Below, piece by piece: positions 7,256-14,544 of a DNA stretch of 17,083 bases. How positions within the stretch are numbered: position 1 is the first letter of the stretch; every line of letters begins with the position of its first letter. The notes beneath the pieces were generated by a model. That model worked only from the letters and a program-made list of their open reading frames with translations. It made no database searches and was not told the DNA's origin. A program made the position numbers and the translations under genes. Origin of the DNA: CAXSEF01 sp964236535 (GTDB taxonomy: Bacteria > Pseudomonadota > Alphaproteobacteria > Acetobacterales > Acetobacteraceae); NCBI GenBank assembly GCA_964236535.1, contig CAXSEF010000069.1, forward strand, positions 1 to 17,083, given 5' to 3'.

Positions 7256-7642
7256 CTAGCGGCTAATCAGCACCGCGACCGGCGCGTGCTTCAGTACGTG
7301 CCGGGTCACTCCGCCCAGGATCAGCTGCCGCAGCCGCGAGTGCAAATAGACCCACATGCGCATCAGGTCAGCGCTGAGCGCGTGCTGGCAAGCAGTCCCG
7401 CGCCGACCTCGCGATCGACCGGACGGAACAGCGCGACGTCGGCCGCGACCTCATGCGCCGCGAGGTAACTGACCAGGTCGCCGGCCGGCGGGCCACGCCG
7501 CTGATACGCCGGCGCGCGGCACCGAACCGCCTTGCGCGCGCTGCAGCCACGGCATGACGCCGCACACCGCCGCAGCCGCTTCCGCGGTGCCATTCCAGGC
7601 CACGCAGACCCAAGTGCCGAGTCAGGCCGGCATCGGCGTCAT
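7256..7642 (-). pseudogene. Universal stress protein (Usp) remnant, single domain, with nonsense and frameshift lesions
   Basis: Three segments on the minus strand together spell a Usp domain. First, from ATG 7642: MTPMPA, then TGA (7622-7624), then WVCVAWNGTAEAAAAVCG and MPWLQRA. Second, in another frame to about 7380: APAYQRRGPPAGDLVSYLAA and EVAADVALFRPVDREVGAGLLAS. Third, back in the first frame: ADLM..WVYLHSRLRQLILGG, then VTRHVLKHAPVAVLIS and TAG at 7256. The last part is the diagnostic Usp C-terminus. The two frameshifts (near 7525 and 7380) compensate, so the span is 129 codons, but the middle is out of frame and a stop lies at codon 7. Usp proteins of related bacteria often have two such domains; here only the equivalent of the second is present. 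Sequencing errors are an alternative, though three lesions make decay likelier. Confidence 0.8.
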
Positions 7643-7660
7643 GGTCTGCTCCTGCGTCGC

Positions 7661-7696
7661 GCCGGGCAGCCGGCGTCTCCTGCTCCGGCGCCCGGC
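7661..7696 (-). terminator. GC-rich stem-loop downstream of pdxH
   Basis: GCCGGGCAGCCGG (7661-7673) pairs with CCGGCGCCCGGC (7685-7696): a 12-bp stem with one bulged A and an 11-base loop. It lies 17 bases beyond the pdxH stop codon on the minus strand, where a transcription terminator is expected. There is no U-tract, so efficiency as an intrinsic terminator is uncertain. Confidence 0.45.
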
Positions 7697-7713
7697 TACT
7701 CCGGTCCCAGCCG

Positions 7714-8295
7714 CTACGGATACAGCTTGCCGGTCTCCCACCCCTCGTCGGTGCGGGTATACACCATGCGGTCGTGTAGCCGGAACGGCATCTCCTGCCA
7801 GAACTCGATTACCGAGGGCAGCACCCGGAAGCCCGACCAGTACGCCGGCCGGTCGATGGCCTCCCCTGGAAAGCGCCCCTCAGCCTCCGCCACCCGCCCC
7901 TCCAGCTCGGCGCGCGAAGCGAGCGGCCGCGACTGCGTCGACGCCCAGGCGCCCAACCGCGACGCACGCGCGCGCGAGGCGAAGTAGGCGTCGGCCTCCG
8001 CCTCGGTCACGTCCTCCACGCAGCCCTCGACCCGGACCTGGCGCTGCAGCGTCTTCCAGTGGAACAGCAAGGCGGCATGGCGGTTCGTCGCCAGCTCGCG
8101 GCCCTTGCGGCCCTCCTTGTTGGTGTAGAACACGAAGCCGCGAGCATCGACTCCCTTGAGCAGCACGATTCTGGCCGAGGGCACGCCCTGAACGGTGCTG
8201 GTCGCCACCGTCATCGCATTCGGATCGTTGACCTCAAGGCGGGAAGCTTCCGCAAGCCAGTCCTCGAACAGCGCGATCGGGTCGGAATTTGTCAT
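7714..8295 (-). CDS. pdxH: Pyridoxamine/pyridoxine 5'-phosphate oxidase
   Basis: PdxH is an FMN-dependent cytoplasmic enzyme that oxidises pyridoxine or pyridoxamine 5'-phosphate to pyridoxal phosphate, the last step of vitamin B6 synthesis and salvage. The 193-aa protein has the FMN-binding segments ARIVLLKG, FVFYTNKEGRKGREL and ALLFHWKTLQRQVRVEG, the SxQS region (ASTQSRPL), the family signature VIEFWQ and the PLP-contacting Arg/His in FRLHDR (Arg172, His174). It ends KLYP, where most homologues end RLxP. The ATG at 8295 gives the usual length (about 190-220 aa). An upstream ATG at 8457 adds 54 unconserved residues. Confidence 0.95.
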   Translation of the reverse strand: MTNSDPIALFEDWLAEASRLEVNDPNAMTVATSTVQGVPSARIVLLKGVDARGFVFYTNKEGRKGRELATNRHAALLFHWKTLQRQVRVEGCVEDVTEAEADAYFASRARASRLGAWASTQSRPLASRAELEGRVAEAEGRFPGEAIDRPAYWSGFRVLPSVIEFWQEMPFRLHDRMVYTRTDEGWETGKLYP

Positions 8296-8596
8296 GTAGG
8301 ACACCCTGAAGTTACTCCTCTGCACGCTGCGCCTACCCGCAAGCCGCGCTGCGGAACCACGGCCCGCAGACCAGGAGCCCGCAGCCGGAGACGCAGGCCG
8401 GCGTGGCAAATCGAGGATCATCTGCCAGCACAGCTGCCGGTCACAGGTTACCGCCAAAAGATGATTTCGCGCCGTCCGGACCCGGCTGGTTACGGACGTC
8501 CCGCCTTACCCCGCCCGGAGAGCCGCCCAGACAAGCTTGCCTGGGCGCAACCGCTGTGTCACGACCGCCGCATCCCGCACACGCTGGAGGATGGCC
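8296..8596. other. Divergent pdxH/fabI intergenic region with a 22-bp near-palindrome
   Basis: The 301 bases between the two start codons must contain promoters for both genes. At 8525-8546, GCCCAGACAAG is followed by CTTGCCTGGGC, a 22-base palindrome with one mismatched pair and an AAGCTT centre, 50 bases before fabI. It could be an operator or a short hairpin in the leader. No promoter boxes could be assigned confidently. Confidence 0.4.
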
Positions 8597-9436
8597 ATGC
8601 TGGACGCCAAGCGGAGCCTGCCACCGCGGGGCACGCTCATGCAGGGCCGACGCGGTCTGGTCATGGGCGTTGCCAACGACCGGTCGATCGCCTGGGGCAT
8701 CGCTGACGCCTGCGCCGCCCAAGGCGCCGAACTCGCCTTCAGCTACCAGGGTGACGCGCTGCGGAAGCGCGTGCGTCCGCTTGCCGAGAGCGTTGGCTCC
8801 TCGCTGGTGCTGCCGTGCGATGTGAGCGACGACGCCGCAGTCGAAGGGCTGTTCTCGAGTCTTGCCGAAACCTGGGAACACCTTGATTTCGTCGTCCACG
8901 CCATCGGCTGGGCAGATAAGGCCTATCTGCGCGGCCGGTACTGCGACACGCCGCGCGCCGTCTTCCTGCAGGCGCTCGACATCTCGTGCTTCTCGTTCAC
9001 CGCGGTGTGCCGCCACGCCAGCGCCATGATGCGGCCGGGCGGTTCGCTGCTCACCTTGTCCTATCTCGGCGCAGAACGTGTCATGCCGCACTACAACGTC
9101 ATGGGCATCGCCAAGGCAGCGCTCGAGACCTCGGTGCGCTATCTCGCGGCCGACCTCGGCCCCGCGGGCATCCGGGTGAACGCTATCAGTGCCGGGCCGA
9201 TCAAGACCCTGGCTGCGAGCGGCATCGGCGACTTCCGCTACATTCTGCGCTGGAATCAGCTTAACGCACCGCTGGAGCGCAACACCAGCATCGAGGAGGT
9301 CGGCGGCGCCGGGCTCTACCTGCTGTCGCCGCTGTCGAGCGGGGTAACCGGCGAGATCCACCACGTTGACTGCGGCTACCACGTCGTGGGCATGAAGAAC
9401 CCGAACGCTCCAGACATCGACGTGGTCTCGGACTGA
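8597..9436 (+). CDS. fabI: Enoyl-[acyl-carrier-protein] reductase (NADH)
   Basis: FabI reduces trans-2-enoyl-ACP in the last step of each fatty-acid elongation cycle. The 279-aa short-chain-dehydrogenase-like protein shows the nucleotide-binding GLVMGVANDRSIAWGIA, DVSDDAAV, HAIGWADK and the catalytic set Tyr156, Tyr166 and Lys173 in SYLGAERVMPHYNVMGIAKA. It continues with IRVNAISAGPIKTLAASGI and VTGEIHHVDCGYHVVGM, all as in FabI rather than FabG or FabV. The ATG at 8597 is chosen because CTGGAGG lies 6 bases upstream; longer in-frame starts (8537, 8591) are less well placed. It is followed by aroC on the same strand after 91 bases. Confidence 0.95.
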   Translation: MLDAKRSLPPRGTLMQGRRGLVMGVANDRSIAWGIADACAAQGAELAFSYQGDALRKRVRPLAESVGSSLVLPCDVSDDAAVEGLFSSLAETWEHLDFVVHAIGWADKAYLRGRYCDTPRAVFLQALDISCFSFTAVCRHASAMMRPGGSLLTLSYLGAERVMPHYNVMGIAKAALETSVRYLAADLGPAGIRVNAISAGPIKTLAASGIGDFRYILRWNQLNAPLERNTSIEEVGGAGLYLLSPLSSGVTGEIHHVDCGYHVVGMKNPNAPDIDVVSD

Positions 9437-9527
9437 GAGCCGATCGGAATGCACCCGCAGTCCGAGACAGGCTCCGAGCCCGCACCGCGGACACCTCCCG
9501 GTTCTGCATCCCCGCGCGAACGACCCG

Positions 9528-10640
9528 ATGTCGTATAATAGCTTCGGCCACCTGTTCCGGGTCACCACTTGGGGCGAGAGCCACGGCCCGGCGATCGGCT
9601 GCGTGGTCGATGGCTGCCCGCCGCGCCTCGCCTTGTCCGAGGCCGACATCCAGCCCTGGCTCGACCGCCGCCGCCCTGGGCAGTCAAGCTTCACCACCCA
9701 GCGCCAGGAAGCCGACCAGGTGCGCATCCTCTCGGGCGTCTACGAGGGCCGGACCACCGGGACCCCGATTTCGCTGATGATCGAGAATACCGACCAGCGC
9801 TCGCGCGACTACGGCGCCATCGCCGACCGATTCCGCCCCGGCCATGCTGACCTGACCTACGAGCTGAAATACGGCACCCGCGACCCGCGCGGCGGCGGGC
9901 GCTCCTCGGCGCGGGAGACAGCCTGCCGGGTCGCCGCCGGGGCCGTCGCCCGGCTGGTGCTGGGCCACGCCGTGCAGGTGCGCGGCGCGCTGGTGCAAAT
10001 GGGGCAGGACCGCATCGACCCCGGACGCTGGGACTGGGCGGAGACCGGACGAAACCCGTTCTTCTGCCCCGATGCGCTGGCGGCGCAGCGCTGGGCTGGG
10101 CAGCTCGCGGCCGTGCGTAAAGCCGGCTCGTCGATTGGCGCCGTGATCGAGCTGGTGGCCGAGGGCGTTGCCCCGGGCCTGGGCGCCCCGATCTACGGTA
10201 AGCTCGACAGCGACCTCGCCGCAGCGCTGATGTCGATCAATGCGGTCAAAGGAGTTGAGATCGGCGACGGGTTTGCCGTGGCCGGGCTCGTCGGCGAGGC
10301 CAACGTCGACGAGATGACCATGGGGGATGGGGCGATCGCCTTCGCGTCCAATCACGCCGGCGGCATCCTCGGCGGGATCTCCACCGGGCAGCCAATCGTT
10401 GCCCGGTTTGCGGTTAAGCCGACCAGCTCGATCCTGTCGCCGCGGCGTTCGGTCACCCGCCAGGGCGCGGAGGTCGAAGTCGTGACGCGAGGCCGCCACG
10501 ACCCTTGCGTCGGGTTGCGCGCAGTGCCGGTCGGCGAGGCCATGCTGGCCTGCGTGCTGGTCGACCACCTGTTGCGCCACCGCGCTCAGAACCCGGAGCC
10601 CGCCCCGTTCCGCGTGCAACAACAGGTTACAAACCTGTAA
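9528..10640 (+). CDS. aroC: Chorismate synthase
   Basis: AroC removes phosphate from 5-enolpyruvylshikimate 3-phosphate to give chorismate, using reduced FMN, and so feeds aromatic amino acids, folate and quinones. The 370-aa protein has the family's three signatures: GESHGPAIGCVVDGCP near the N-terminus, then YELKYGTRDPRGGGRSSARE, and ISTGQPIVARFAVKPTSS with RHDPCVGLRAVPVGEAM near the C-terminus. Length is standard (about 360 aa). The ATG at 9528 gives the conserved MSYNSFGHLFRVTTWG start. The fabI-aroC order on one strand suggests possible cotranscription, though no functional link is known. Confidence 0.96.
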   Translation: MSYNSFGHLFRVTTWGESHGPAIGCVVDGCPPRLALSEADIQPWLDRRRPGQSSFTTQRQEADQVRILSGVYEGRTTGTPISLMIENTDQRSRDYGAIADRFRPGHADLTYELKYGTRDPRGGGRSSARETACRVAAGAVARLVLGHAVQVRGALVQMGQDRIDPGRWDWAETGRNPFFCPDALAAQRWAGQLAAVRKAGSSIGAVIELVAEGVAPGLGAPIYGKLDSDLAAALMSINAVKGVEIGDGFAVAGLVGEANVDEMTMGDGAIAFASNHAGGILGGISTGQPIVARFAVKPTSSILSPRRSVTRQGAEVEVVTRGRHDPCVGLRAVPVGEAMLACVLVDHLLRHRAQNPEPAPFRVQQQVTNL

Positions 10641-10651
10641 TCACCATGGTG
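10622..10651 (+). repeat. Two adjacent small palindromes across the aroC stop codon
   Basis: ACAGGTT-ACA-AACCTGT (10622-10638) is a perfect 7-bp inverted repeat running into the TAA stop codon of aroC. CACCATGGTG (10642-10651) is a perfect 10-bp palindrome just after. Their AT content is higher than the surroundings. They could be a weak hairpin or a binding site ahead of the next gene. Neither has a T-run. Confidence 0.4.
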
Positions 10652-10691
10652 TGATGCCGAGCTGGCCCGGTTCGCCTGCAAGCTATCGTTC

Positions 10692-11903
10692 ATGTCATCT
10701 GCACCGGCTCGGGCACCCCTCTCAACCCTGAACGCCTTCGTGGCGCTGGTGGGTGCGGAACACTGGAAATCGCGCATCGTTTCGCTGGGCAACGCCCCCA
10801 AAACCGGACTGTGTGGGCGGGCCCTGTTGCAGACCCATGCGATTGAGCTGGTGATTGAGCGGATGCGCCGCGCCAGCCGCGACGACGTCACCAGCACTGC
10901 AGATCGCTGCATCGCCGCGCTGATTATGGACACAGTCGCGCTTGCGCGGCGGATTGCTCCGGAAGCCCGCCAGCGCCTGTGCGTCCGGCTTGCAGCCGCG
11001 ATGGGCGAAGGCCAGACCCTGGTGCCGTTTTTCCATGTGATGCGCGCCGCCGCGCTGCAGCGCGCGCGGGGATTCCAGGTCACCTACGCCGGCATCGAGC
11101 AGGGCGAGGTCTTCGACCTGCTGATCTCGCGCGACGGCGTCGAGGCGGAAATCGCCTGCGACGTCATGTCGGCCGAGGACGGGCGCGACGTCCACCGCGG
11201 CGCATGGTTCAATCTGGTCGACCGGGTCGACCCCGAGCTGCAGACTTGGCTCGCCGCCCACCCAGGCCGCTACCTGCTCAAGATGACGCTGCCGCAGGGC
11301 CTGAAGCGACCCCCGGACGAGATCGGGGAGCAGTCCCTGGCCTCGCTCCACCAGCGCATCAGCAGCTTGCTGTCCGAGCGCCGGCGCGCCGACCACGACG
11401 AGGCCGCGGTGCTGCGCCTCGACCCGTTGCTGCTTGCGGCCGCCCAGGCCGAGGAGCGGGGGCTGATGTCCCGCCTGCGCCAGGAATTCGGGCCCGAGGC
11501 CCACCTGTCGGTGACCTCAGCTGGCCAGGCCGTGTTCGTGATGGCCGCACGCGCCGGGCGCGAGAACGAGGTCGCGACCGCCCTGCGCCGGCGCATGGCC
11601 GCGATCGCCCCGCTGCGTCTCACCGGCACCCGACCCGGGATTCTGGCGATGTTTATGGAGGACACCGATCGCAACGAGTGGCGCCTGCTGCGCGAGCGAC
11701 TCGAGCTCGAGGGCGAGGCCAGGCAGTTCCTGACCAACACCAAGGCGAGGCCGGTCGTCGCCGTGACCTGTAGCTCGCGCCTGGAGCTGTTCGGCATGGG
11801 CCAGCCGGACGCCGCTTCGGACGGCGAGCTGCGGTTCCGCAACCCCGCCCACCCGGCAGCCAAAAGCGCGGCCCTTGCCGCGGCGGTGCAGTCGTCAAAT
11901 TGA
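10692..11903 (+). CDS. Unrecognised 403-aa conserved-looking protein
   Basis: I cannot assign this protein to a known family. It is a long clean frame in normal codon usage, with no signal peptide or membrane helix. The N-terminal third is helical (LLQTHAIELVIERMRR; CIAALIMDTVALARRI). The centre (about 108-180) has TLVPFFHVMRAAALQRARGF, GEVFDLLI, EAEIACDVMSAEDG and RGAWFNLVDRVDPELQTWL. The D-(x8)-ExE spacing there is faintly reminiscent of PD-(D/E)xK nuclease cores, but the lysine is not present. The C-terminal part has GILAMFMEDTD and FLTNTKARPVVAVTC. The start has no clear ribosome site, so a later start is possible. It follows aroC by 51 bases on the same strand and could be in its transcript. 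Coding status is fairly sure; function is unknown. Confidence 0.75.
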   Translation: MSSAPARAPLSTLNAFVALVGAEHWKSRIVSLGNAPKTGLCGRALLQTHAIELVIERMRRASRDDVTSTADRCIAALIMDTVALARRIAPEARQRLCVRLAAAMGEGQTLVPFFHVMRAAALQRARGFQVTYAGIEQGEVFDLLISRDGVEAEIACDVMSAEDGRDVHRGAWFNLVDRVDPELQTWLAAHPGRYLLKMTLPQGLKRPPDEIGEQSLASLHQRISSLLSERRRADHDEAAVLRLDPLLLAAAQAEERGLMSRLRQEFGPEAHLSVTSAGQAVFVMAARAGRENEVATALRRRMAAIAPLRLTGTRPGILAMFMEDTDRNEWRLLRERLELEGEARQFLTNTKARPVVAVTCSSRLELFGMGQPDAASDGELRFRNPAHPAAKSAALAAAVQSSN

Positions 11904-11918
11904 TCGTGCGGCACCGGT

Positions 11919-11980
11919 GAAGCAGGCAAGGCCAGAGGCTCTGCCTCTGGGCCCCGCTAAAAGCTAGCCCTGAGAAGCCT
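11919..11980 (+). repeat. Intergenic palindromic repeat, copy 2
   Basis: GAAGCAGGCAAGGCCAGAGG opens this copy. CCAGAGGC-TCT-GCCTCTGG (11932-11950) is a perfect 8-bp inverted repeat, followed by CCCCGCTAAAAGCTAGCCC and TGAGAA. It matches copies 3 and 4 (both inverted) over some 60 bases. It lies between two convergent genes, the 403-aa gene and tlyA, where a bidirectional terminator would also fit. Confidence 0.75.
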
Positions 11981-12068
11981 TATGCAGAGGCAAGTAGTTT
12001 ACAAAGGGCTCAGCTCCTTGGCGAGTCTGGTCAGAGCTCAGCCTCGCTTCCTGGCCACGCCTGAGCGT

Positions 12069-12806
12069 TCACCTCCTGTGTGCGGCGAGCAGGAACTCCC
12101 GGTTCCCCGCCGGCCCCGTGATCGGACTCGCCTCGACGCCGAGCACCGACCACCCGGGCTCGGCTTCCAGCCACGCCGCGACTTGGTCGCACACCGCCTG
12201 ATGCACCTCCGGGTCACGCACCACGCCTTTCGCGCCGACTTTGCCCGGCCCAGCCTCAAACTGCGGCTTGACCAGCAGCACCGCCCAGCTTCCAGGTTCG
12301 CACAGCCGCAGCGGCCCCGGCAGCAGCGTGCGCAGCCCGATGAAGCTCGCATCGCAGACCAGCACCTGCACCGCCGCGCCGAGCGCGTCCGGGCCCAGGT
12401 GGCGCGCATTGACACGCTCGTGCACCACCACCCGCGGGTCCTGCCGGAGCTTCCAGGCGAGCTGGCCATGGCCTACATCGACCGCGTGCACCCGGAGCGC
12501 GCCGTGGTGCAGCAGCACGTCGGTGAACCCGCCGGTCGACGCGCCGACGTCCAGGCAGACCCGCCCCTGGGGAGACAGCGCGAAATGGCGCAGCGCATGG
12601 TCCAGCTTCAGCCCGCCGCGTGACACCCAGGGATGGTCCTGCCCGCGGATCTCGAGCGTGATCTCCTCGGGCAGCAGGTCGCCGGCTTTGGCAATCCGCT
12701 GCTCGCCGCTGAACACCTTGCCGGCCAGGATCAGCGCCTGGCCGCGCGCCCGGCTTTCGACCAGCCCGCGGTCGAGCAGGAGCTGGTCCACGCGCCGCCG
12801 CGTCAT
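12069..12806 (-). CDS. tlyA: TlyA-family rRNA 2'-O-methyltransferase
   Basis: TlyA proteins methylate rRNA ribose 2'-OH groups (16S and 23S in mycobacteria). The 245-aa protein has an N-terminal S4 RNA-binding domain (about 1-64; RRRVDQLLLDRGLVESRARG, LILAGKVF) and then an FtsJ-like fold. SRGGLKLDHAL contains Lys67. The S-adenosylmethionine loop LDVGASTGGFTDVLL covers 85-99. VCDASFI contains Asp152, LVKPQFE contains Lys180, and GNREFLL contains Glu237. These give the K-D-K-E tetrad of 2'-O-methyltransferases. The ATG at 12806 begins the standard MTRRRVDQLLL start; upstream frame contains no conserved residues. It is on the same strand as ispA and 187 bases downstream of it, separated by a repeat. 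Confidence 0.92.
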   Translation of the reverse strand: MTRRRVDQLLLDRGLVESRARGQALILAGKVFSGEQRIAKAGDLLPEEITLEIRGQDHPWVSRGGLKLDHALRHFALSPQGRVCLDVGASTGGFTDVLLHHGALRVHAVDVGHGQLAWKLRQDPRVVVHERVNARHLGPDALGAAVQVLVCDASFIGLRTLLPGPLRLCEPGSWAVLLVKPQFEAGPGKVGAKGVVRDPEVHQAVCDQVAAWLEAEPGWSVLGVEASPITGPAGNREFLLAAHRR

Positions 12807-12906
12807 CGCCGTGCCGTCCTGGACCTGCAGACGAGACAGGGCCAGGTGCTGCCCAGACCCGCCGGCCCCTCGTCCTCGATCATGGGCGCCTTGAAAAGGC
12901 TGCCCT

Positions 12907-12975
12907 GGAGCAAATGGATTCTCAAGGCTTGCCTTGAACGGAGTCTGAAGGCGGAGCCTCTGGCCTTGCCTGCCT
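12907..12975 (-). repeat. Intergenic palindromic repeat, copy 3
   Basis: Read on the minus strand, it begins AGGCAGGCAAGGCCAGAGGC, then CTCCGCCTTCAGACTCCGTT, and CAAGGCAAGCCTTGAGAATC. It aligns with copies 2 and 4 over its length. The second part, TCAAGGC-TT-GCCTTGA at 12922-12937 (plus strand), is a perfect 7-bp stem. It occupies the ispA-tlyA gap where dxs is often found in alphaproteobacteria. Confidence 0.75.
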
Positions 12976-12993
12976 GAGCGGCCATCGCTGGTG

Positions 12994-13935
12994 TCAGCTG
13001 GTGCGCGCGACCACGAAGGCGGCCAGCTCGCGCAGCCGCTCCGACCCGGCGCCGAACCAATCGAGCTGCGCTGCGGCGCTGTCCGCCAGCGCCCGCGCCT
13101 GCGCCTGCGCACGCGCCAAGCCCAGCAGCCCGACCACGGTGGCCTTGCCCGTCGCCGCATCCTTGCCCGCGGTCTTGCCGATCTGCCCTGTGGTGCCGGT
13201 CTCGTCAAGGATGTCGTCGGCGATCTGGAACGCTGCACCCAGCTCGCGCCCGTAGGCAGCGATGTGTGCACGCGCCTCGGGGTCGCAGCAGCCCAGGATC
13301 GCCCCGGCCTCGGCGCTGTACTGGATCAGCCGCCCGGTCTTGAGCGCCTGCAACCGCAGCAGCTCGGCAAGCCCGAGCGACGGCGCCTCCCCGGCCAGCC
13401 CCTCGCTGACCATGTCGATCATCTGGCCGCCAACCATTCCCGCCGCACCGGCCGCTCGCCCCAGCGCCAACACCAATTCGCAGCGCACCTGCGCGTCGCG
13501 GTGCGTCTGCGGCTCGGCAAGAATTTCGAAGGCCCGGGTCTGCAGCGCGTCGCCCGCCAGGATCGCGGTTGCCTCGTCGAACGCGCGGTGGGTTGACGGC
13601 TTGCCACGGCGCAGGTCGTCGTCGTCCATCGCCGGCAGGTCGTCATGCACCAGGGAATAGGCGTGCAGCATCTCGACCGAGGCCGCCACCCGGGCCGGGC
13701 CCGGCCCGCGAACGCCAAACATCGACGCCACCTCCATGACCAGGAAGCCGCGCATCCGCTTGCCGCCGCCGAGCACGGCGTAGCGCATCGCGTCGACCAC
13801 GCGACCCTCGCCGCCCGACACCGGCGGCAGCAGGCCGTCGAGCCCGGCCTCTATCATCCGTGCCGTGCCCTGCAGCGCCTCGGTCAGCACCCCGCCACGC
13901 ACCGCCATCTCCTGCGCCAGCACATCCTGCGACAT
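12994..13935 (-). CDS. ispA: Farnesyl diphosphate synthase (polyprenyl synthetase)
   Basis: IspA condenses DMAPP and GPP with isopentenyl diphosphate to make farnesyl diphosphate for quinones and other isoprenoids. The 313-aa protein has GGGKRMRGFL (substrate-binding Lys/Arg), the first Asp-rich motif SLVHDDLPAMDDDDLRRG (Asp98 onward), GGQMIDMVSEG, KTGRLI and the second motif FQIADDILDETG (240-244). Tyr93, five residues before the first Asp motif, matches E. coli IspA, consistent with stopping at C15. The ATG overlaps the stop of xseB (TGATG), so translation is coupled. IspA and XseB are neighbours in many proteobacteria, usually with dxs downstream. Confidence 0.95.
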   Translation of the reverse strand: MSQDVLAQEMAVRGGVLTEALQGTARMIEAGLDGLLPPVSGGEGRVVDAMRYAVLGGGKRMRGFLVMEVASMFGVRGPGPARVAASVEMLHAYSLVHDDLPAMDDDDLRRGKPSTHRAFDEATAILAGDALQTRAFEILAEPQTHRDAQVRCELVLALGRAAGAAGMVGGQMIDMVSEGLAGEAPSLGLAELLRLQALKTGRLIQYSAEAGAILGCCDPEARAHIAAYGRELGAAFQIADDILDETGTTGQIGKTAGKDAATGKATVVGLLGLARAQAQARALADSAAAQLDWFGAGSERLRELAAFVVARTS

Positions 13936-14195
13936 CAGCTGCCGGGCCCCGCCGCCTGCGCGACCTCGACGAGTCCCTCATGGCGCTCACTGCCGACACC
14001 GTGCTCGACGATCACCTGCACCCTGGCTTCAGCCTCGCTCAGCTGTGCCTCGCAGTGGCGGCGCAGCAGGGTGCCGCGCTCGTAGCAGGAAATCGCTTCC
14101 TCGAGCTTCTGCTGCCCGCCCTCCAGACCGCGCACGATCTGCTCCAGCTCGCCCAGCGCGTCCTCGAACGACAGCTCCGGCAACGCCTCGTTCAT
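13935..14195 (-). CDS. xseB: Exodeoxyribonuclease VII small subunit
   Basis: XseB is the small subunit of exonuclease VII, which degrades single-stranded DNA together with XseA. The 86-aa protein has LSFEDALGELEQIVRGLEGG, then KLEEAISCYERGTLLRRHC and LSEAEARVQ, the family's two-helix hairpin. A short Gly/Ala-rich tail follows. The ATG at 14195 is chosen for GAGGAGAGG just upstream. The stop codon overlaps the ispA start in TGATG. xseA is not in this window. Confidence 0.93.
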   Translation of the reverse strand: MNEALPELSFEDALGELEQIVRGLEGGQQKLEEAISCYERGTLLRRHCEAQLSEAEARVQVIVEHGVGSERHEGLVEVAQAAGPGS

Positions 14196-14297
14196 GCGGC
14201 CTCTCCTCGATCCACTGATGGTGGTAGCCTGCAACGGACCAGGTCGGAAGTTCCCAGCCACTGCATTGGCCACCGGTGTGTCGCCGACGCCGCAGTC

Positions 14298-14339
14298 GGG
14301 CTCGGCAGCAGGCAAGCAATGCTGGGCCCTGCCGAGCCC
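14298..14339. repeat. Perfect 11-bp stem-loop between the HDAC-like gene and xseB
   Basis: GGGCTCGGCAG (14298-14308) and CTGCCGAGCCC (14329-14339) are perfect reverse complements around a 20-base loop that contains GGCAAGCAA, as in the head of the repeat family. In layout (11-13 bp arms, 18-20 base loop) it resembles copy 1 and may be a diverged member. It may also function as a terminator for the upstream tusA/HDAC-like transcript. Confidence 0.6.
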
Positions 14340-14396
14340 CGCAAAGGGCCGCCTTCTCCGGGCATGGAACCCTTTGATCCGGTTTCTCAACCGCAG

Positions 14397-14457
14397 GGAT
14401 GCTCAGAGCCAGCCTTAAGCGAAATCCAGAGGCAGAGCCTCTGGCCTTCCCTGCTCC
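14397..14457 (-). repeat. Intergenic palindromic repeat, copy 4
   Basis: On the minus strand it reads GAGCAGGGAAGGCCAGAGGC, then TCTGCCTCTGGATTTCGCTT and AAGGCTGGCTCTGAGCATCC. The core CCAGAGGC-AGA-GCCTCTGG (14426-14444, plus strand) is a perfect 8-bp stem with the same core as copy 2. It lies in the gap downstream of the HDAC-like gene. Confidence 0.75.
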
Positions 14458-14544
14458 AGGTCCATGCCGGTCCGGTCTCCACAAGGGCTGGGAGTCGGCG
14501 AGGCGAGTCGCAGACCGCCACGGCAAGAACCTGGCAGACAGGTC

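Larger units (their letters stand above)
14196..14544. other. 349-bp intergenic region with two palindromic structures
   Basis: This gap lies between the xseB start and the stop of the histone-deacetylase-family gene, both on the minus strand. It contains a long stem-loop (14298-14339) and copy 4 of the intergenic repeat (14397-14457), listed separately. No coding sequence is recognised. The promoter of xseB-ispA is expected between 14200 and 14290. Confidence 0.5.

Noticed and set aside
8441..9727. Minus-strand ORF of 428 codons opposite fabI and the start of aroC
   Set aside because: Antisense shadow of fabI; composition is that of a reverse-complement reading and it overlaps two well-supported genes.
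9684..10622. Minus-strand ORF of 312 codons opposite aroC
   Set aside because: Antisense shadow of a textbook chorismate synthase.
12807..13271. 155-codon N-terminal extension of tlyA
   Set aside because: TlyA begins naturally at 12806; the extension overlaps ispA out of frame and a repeat copy, with no conserved residues.
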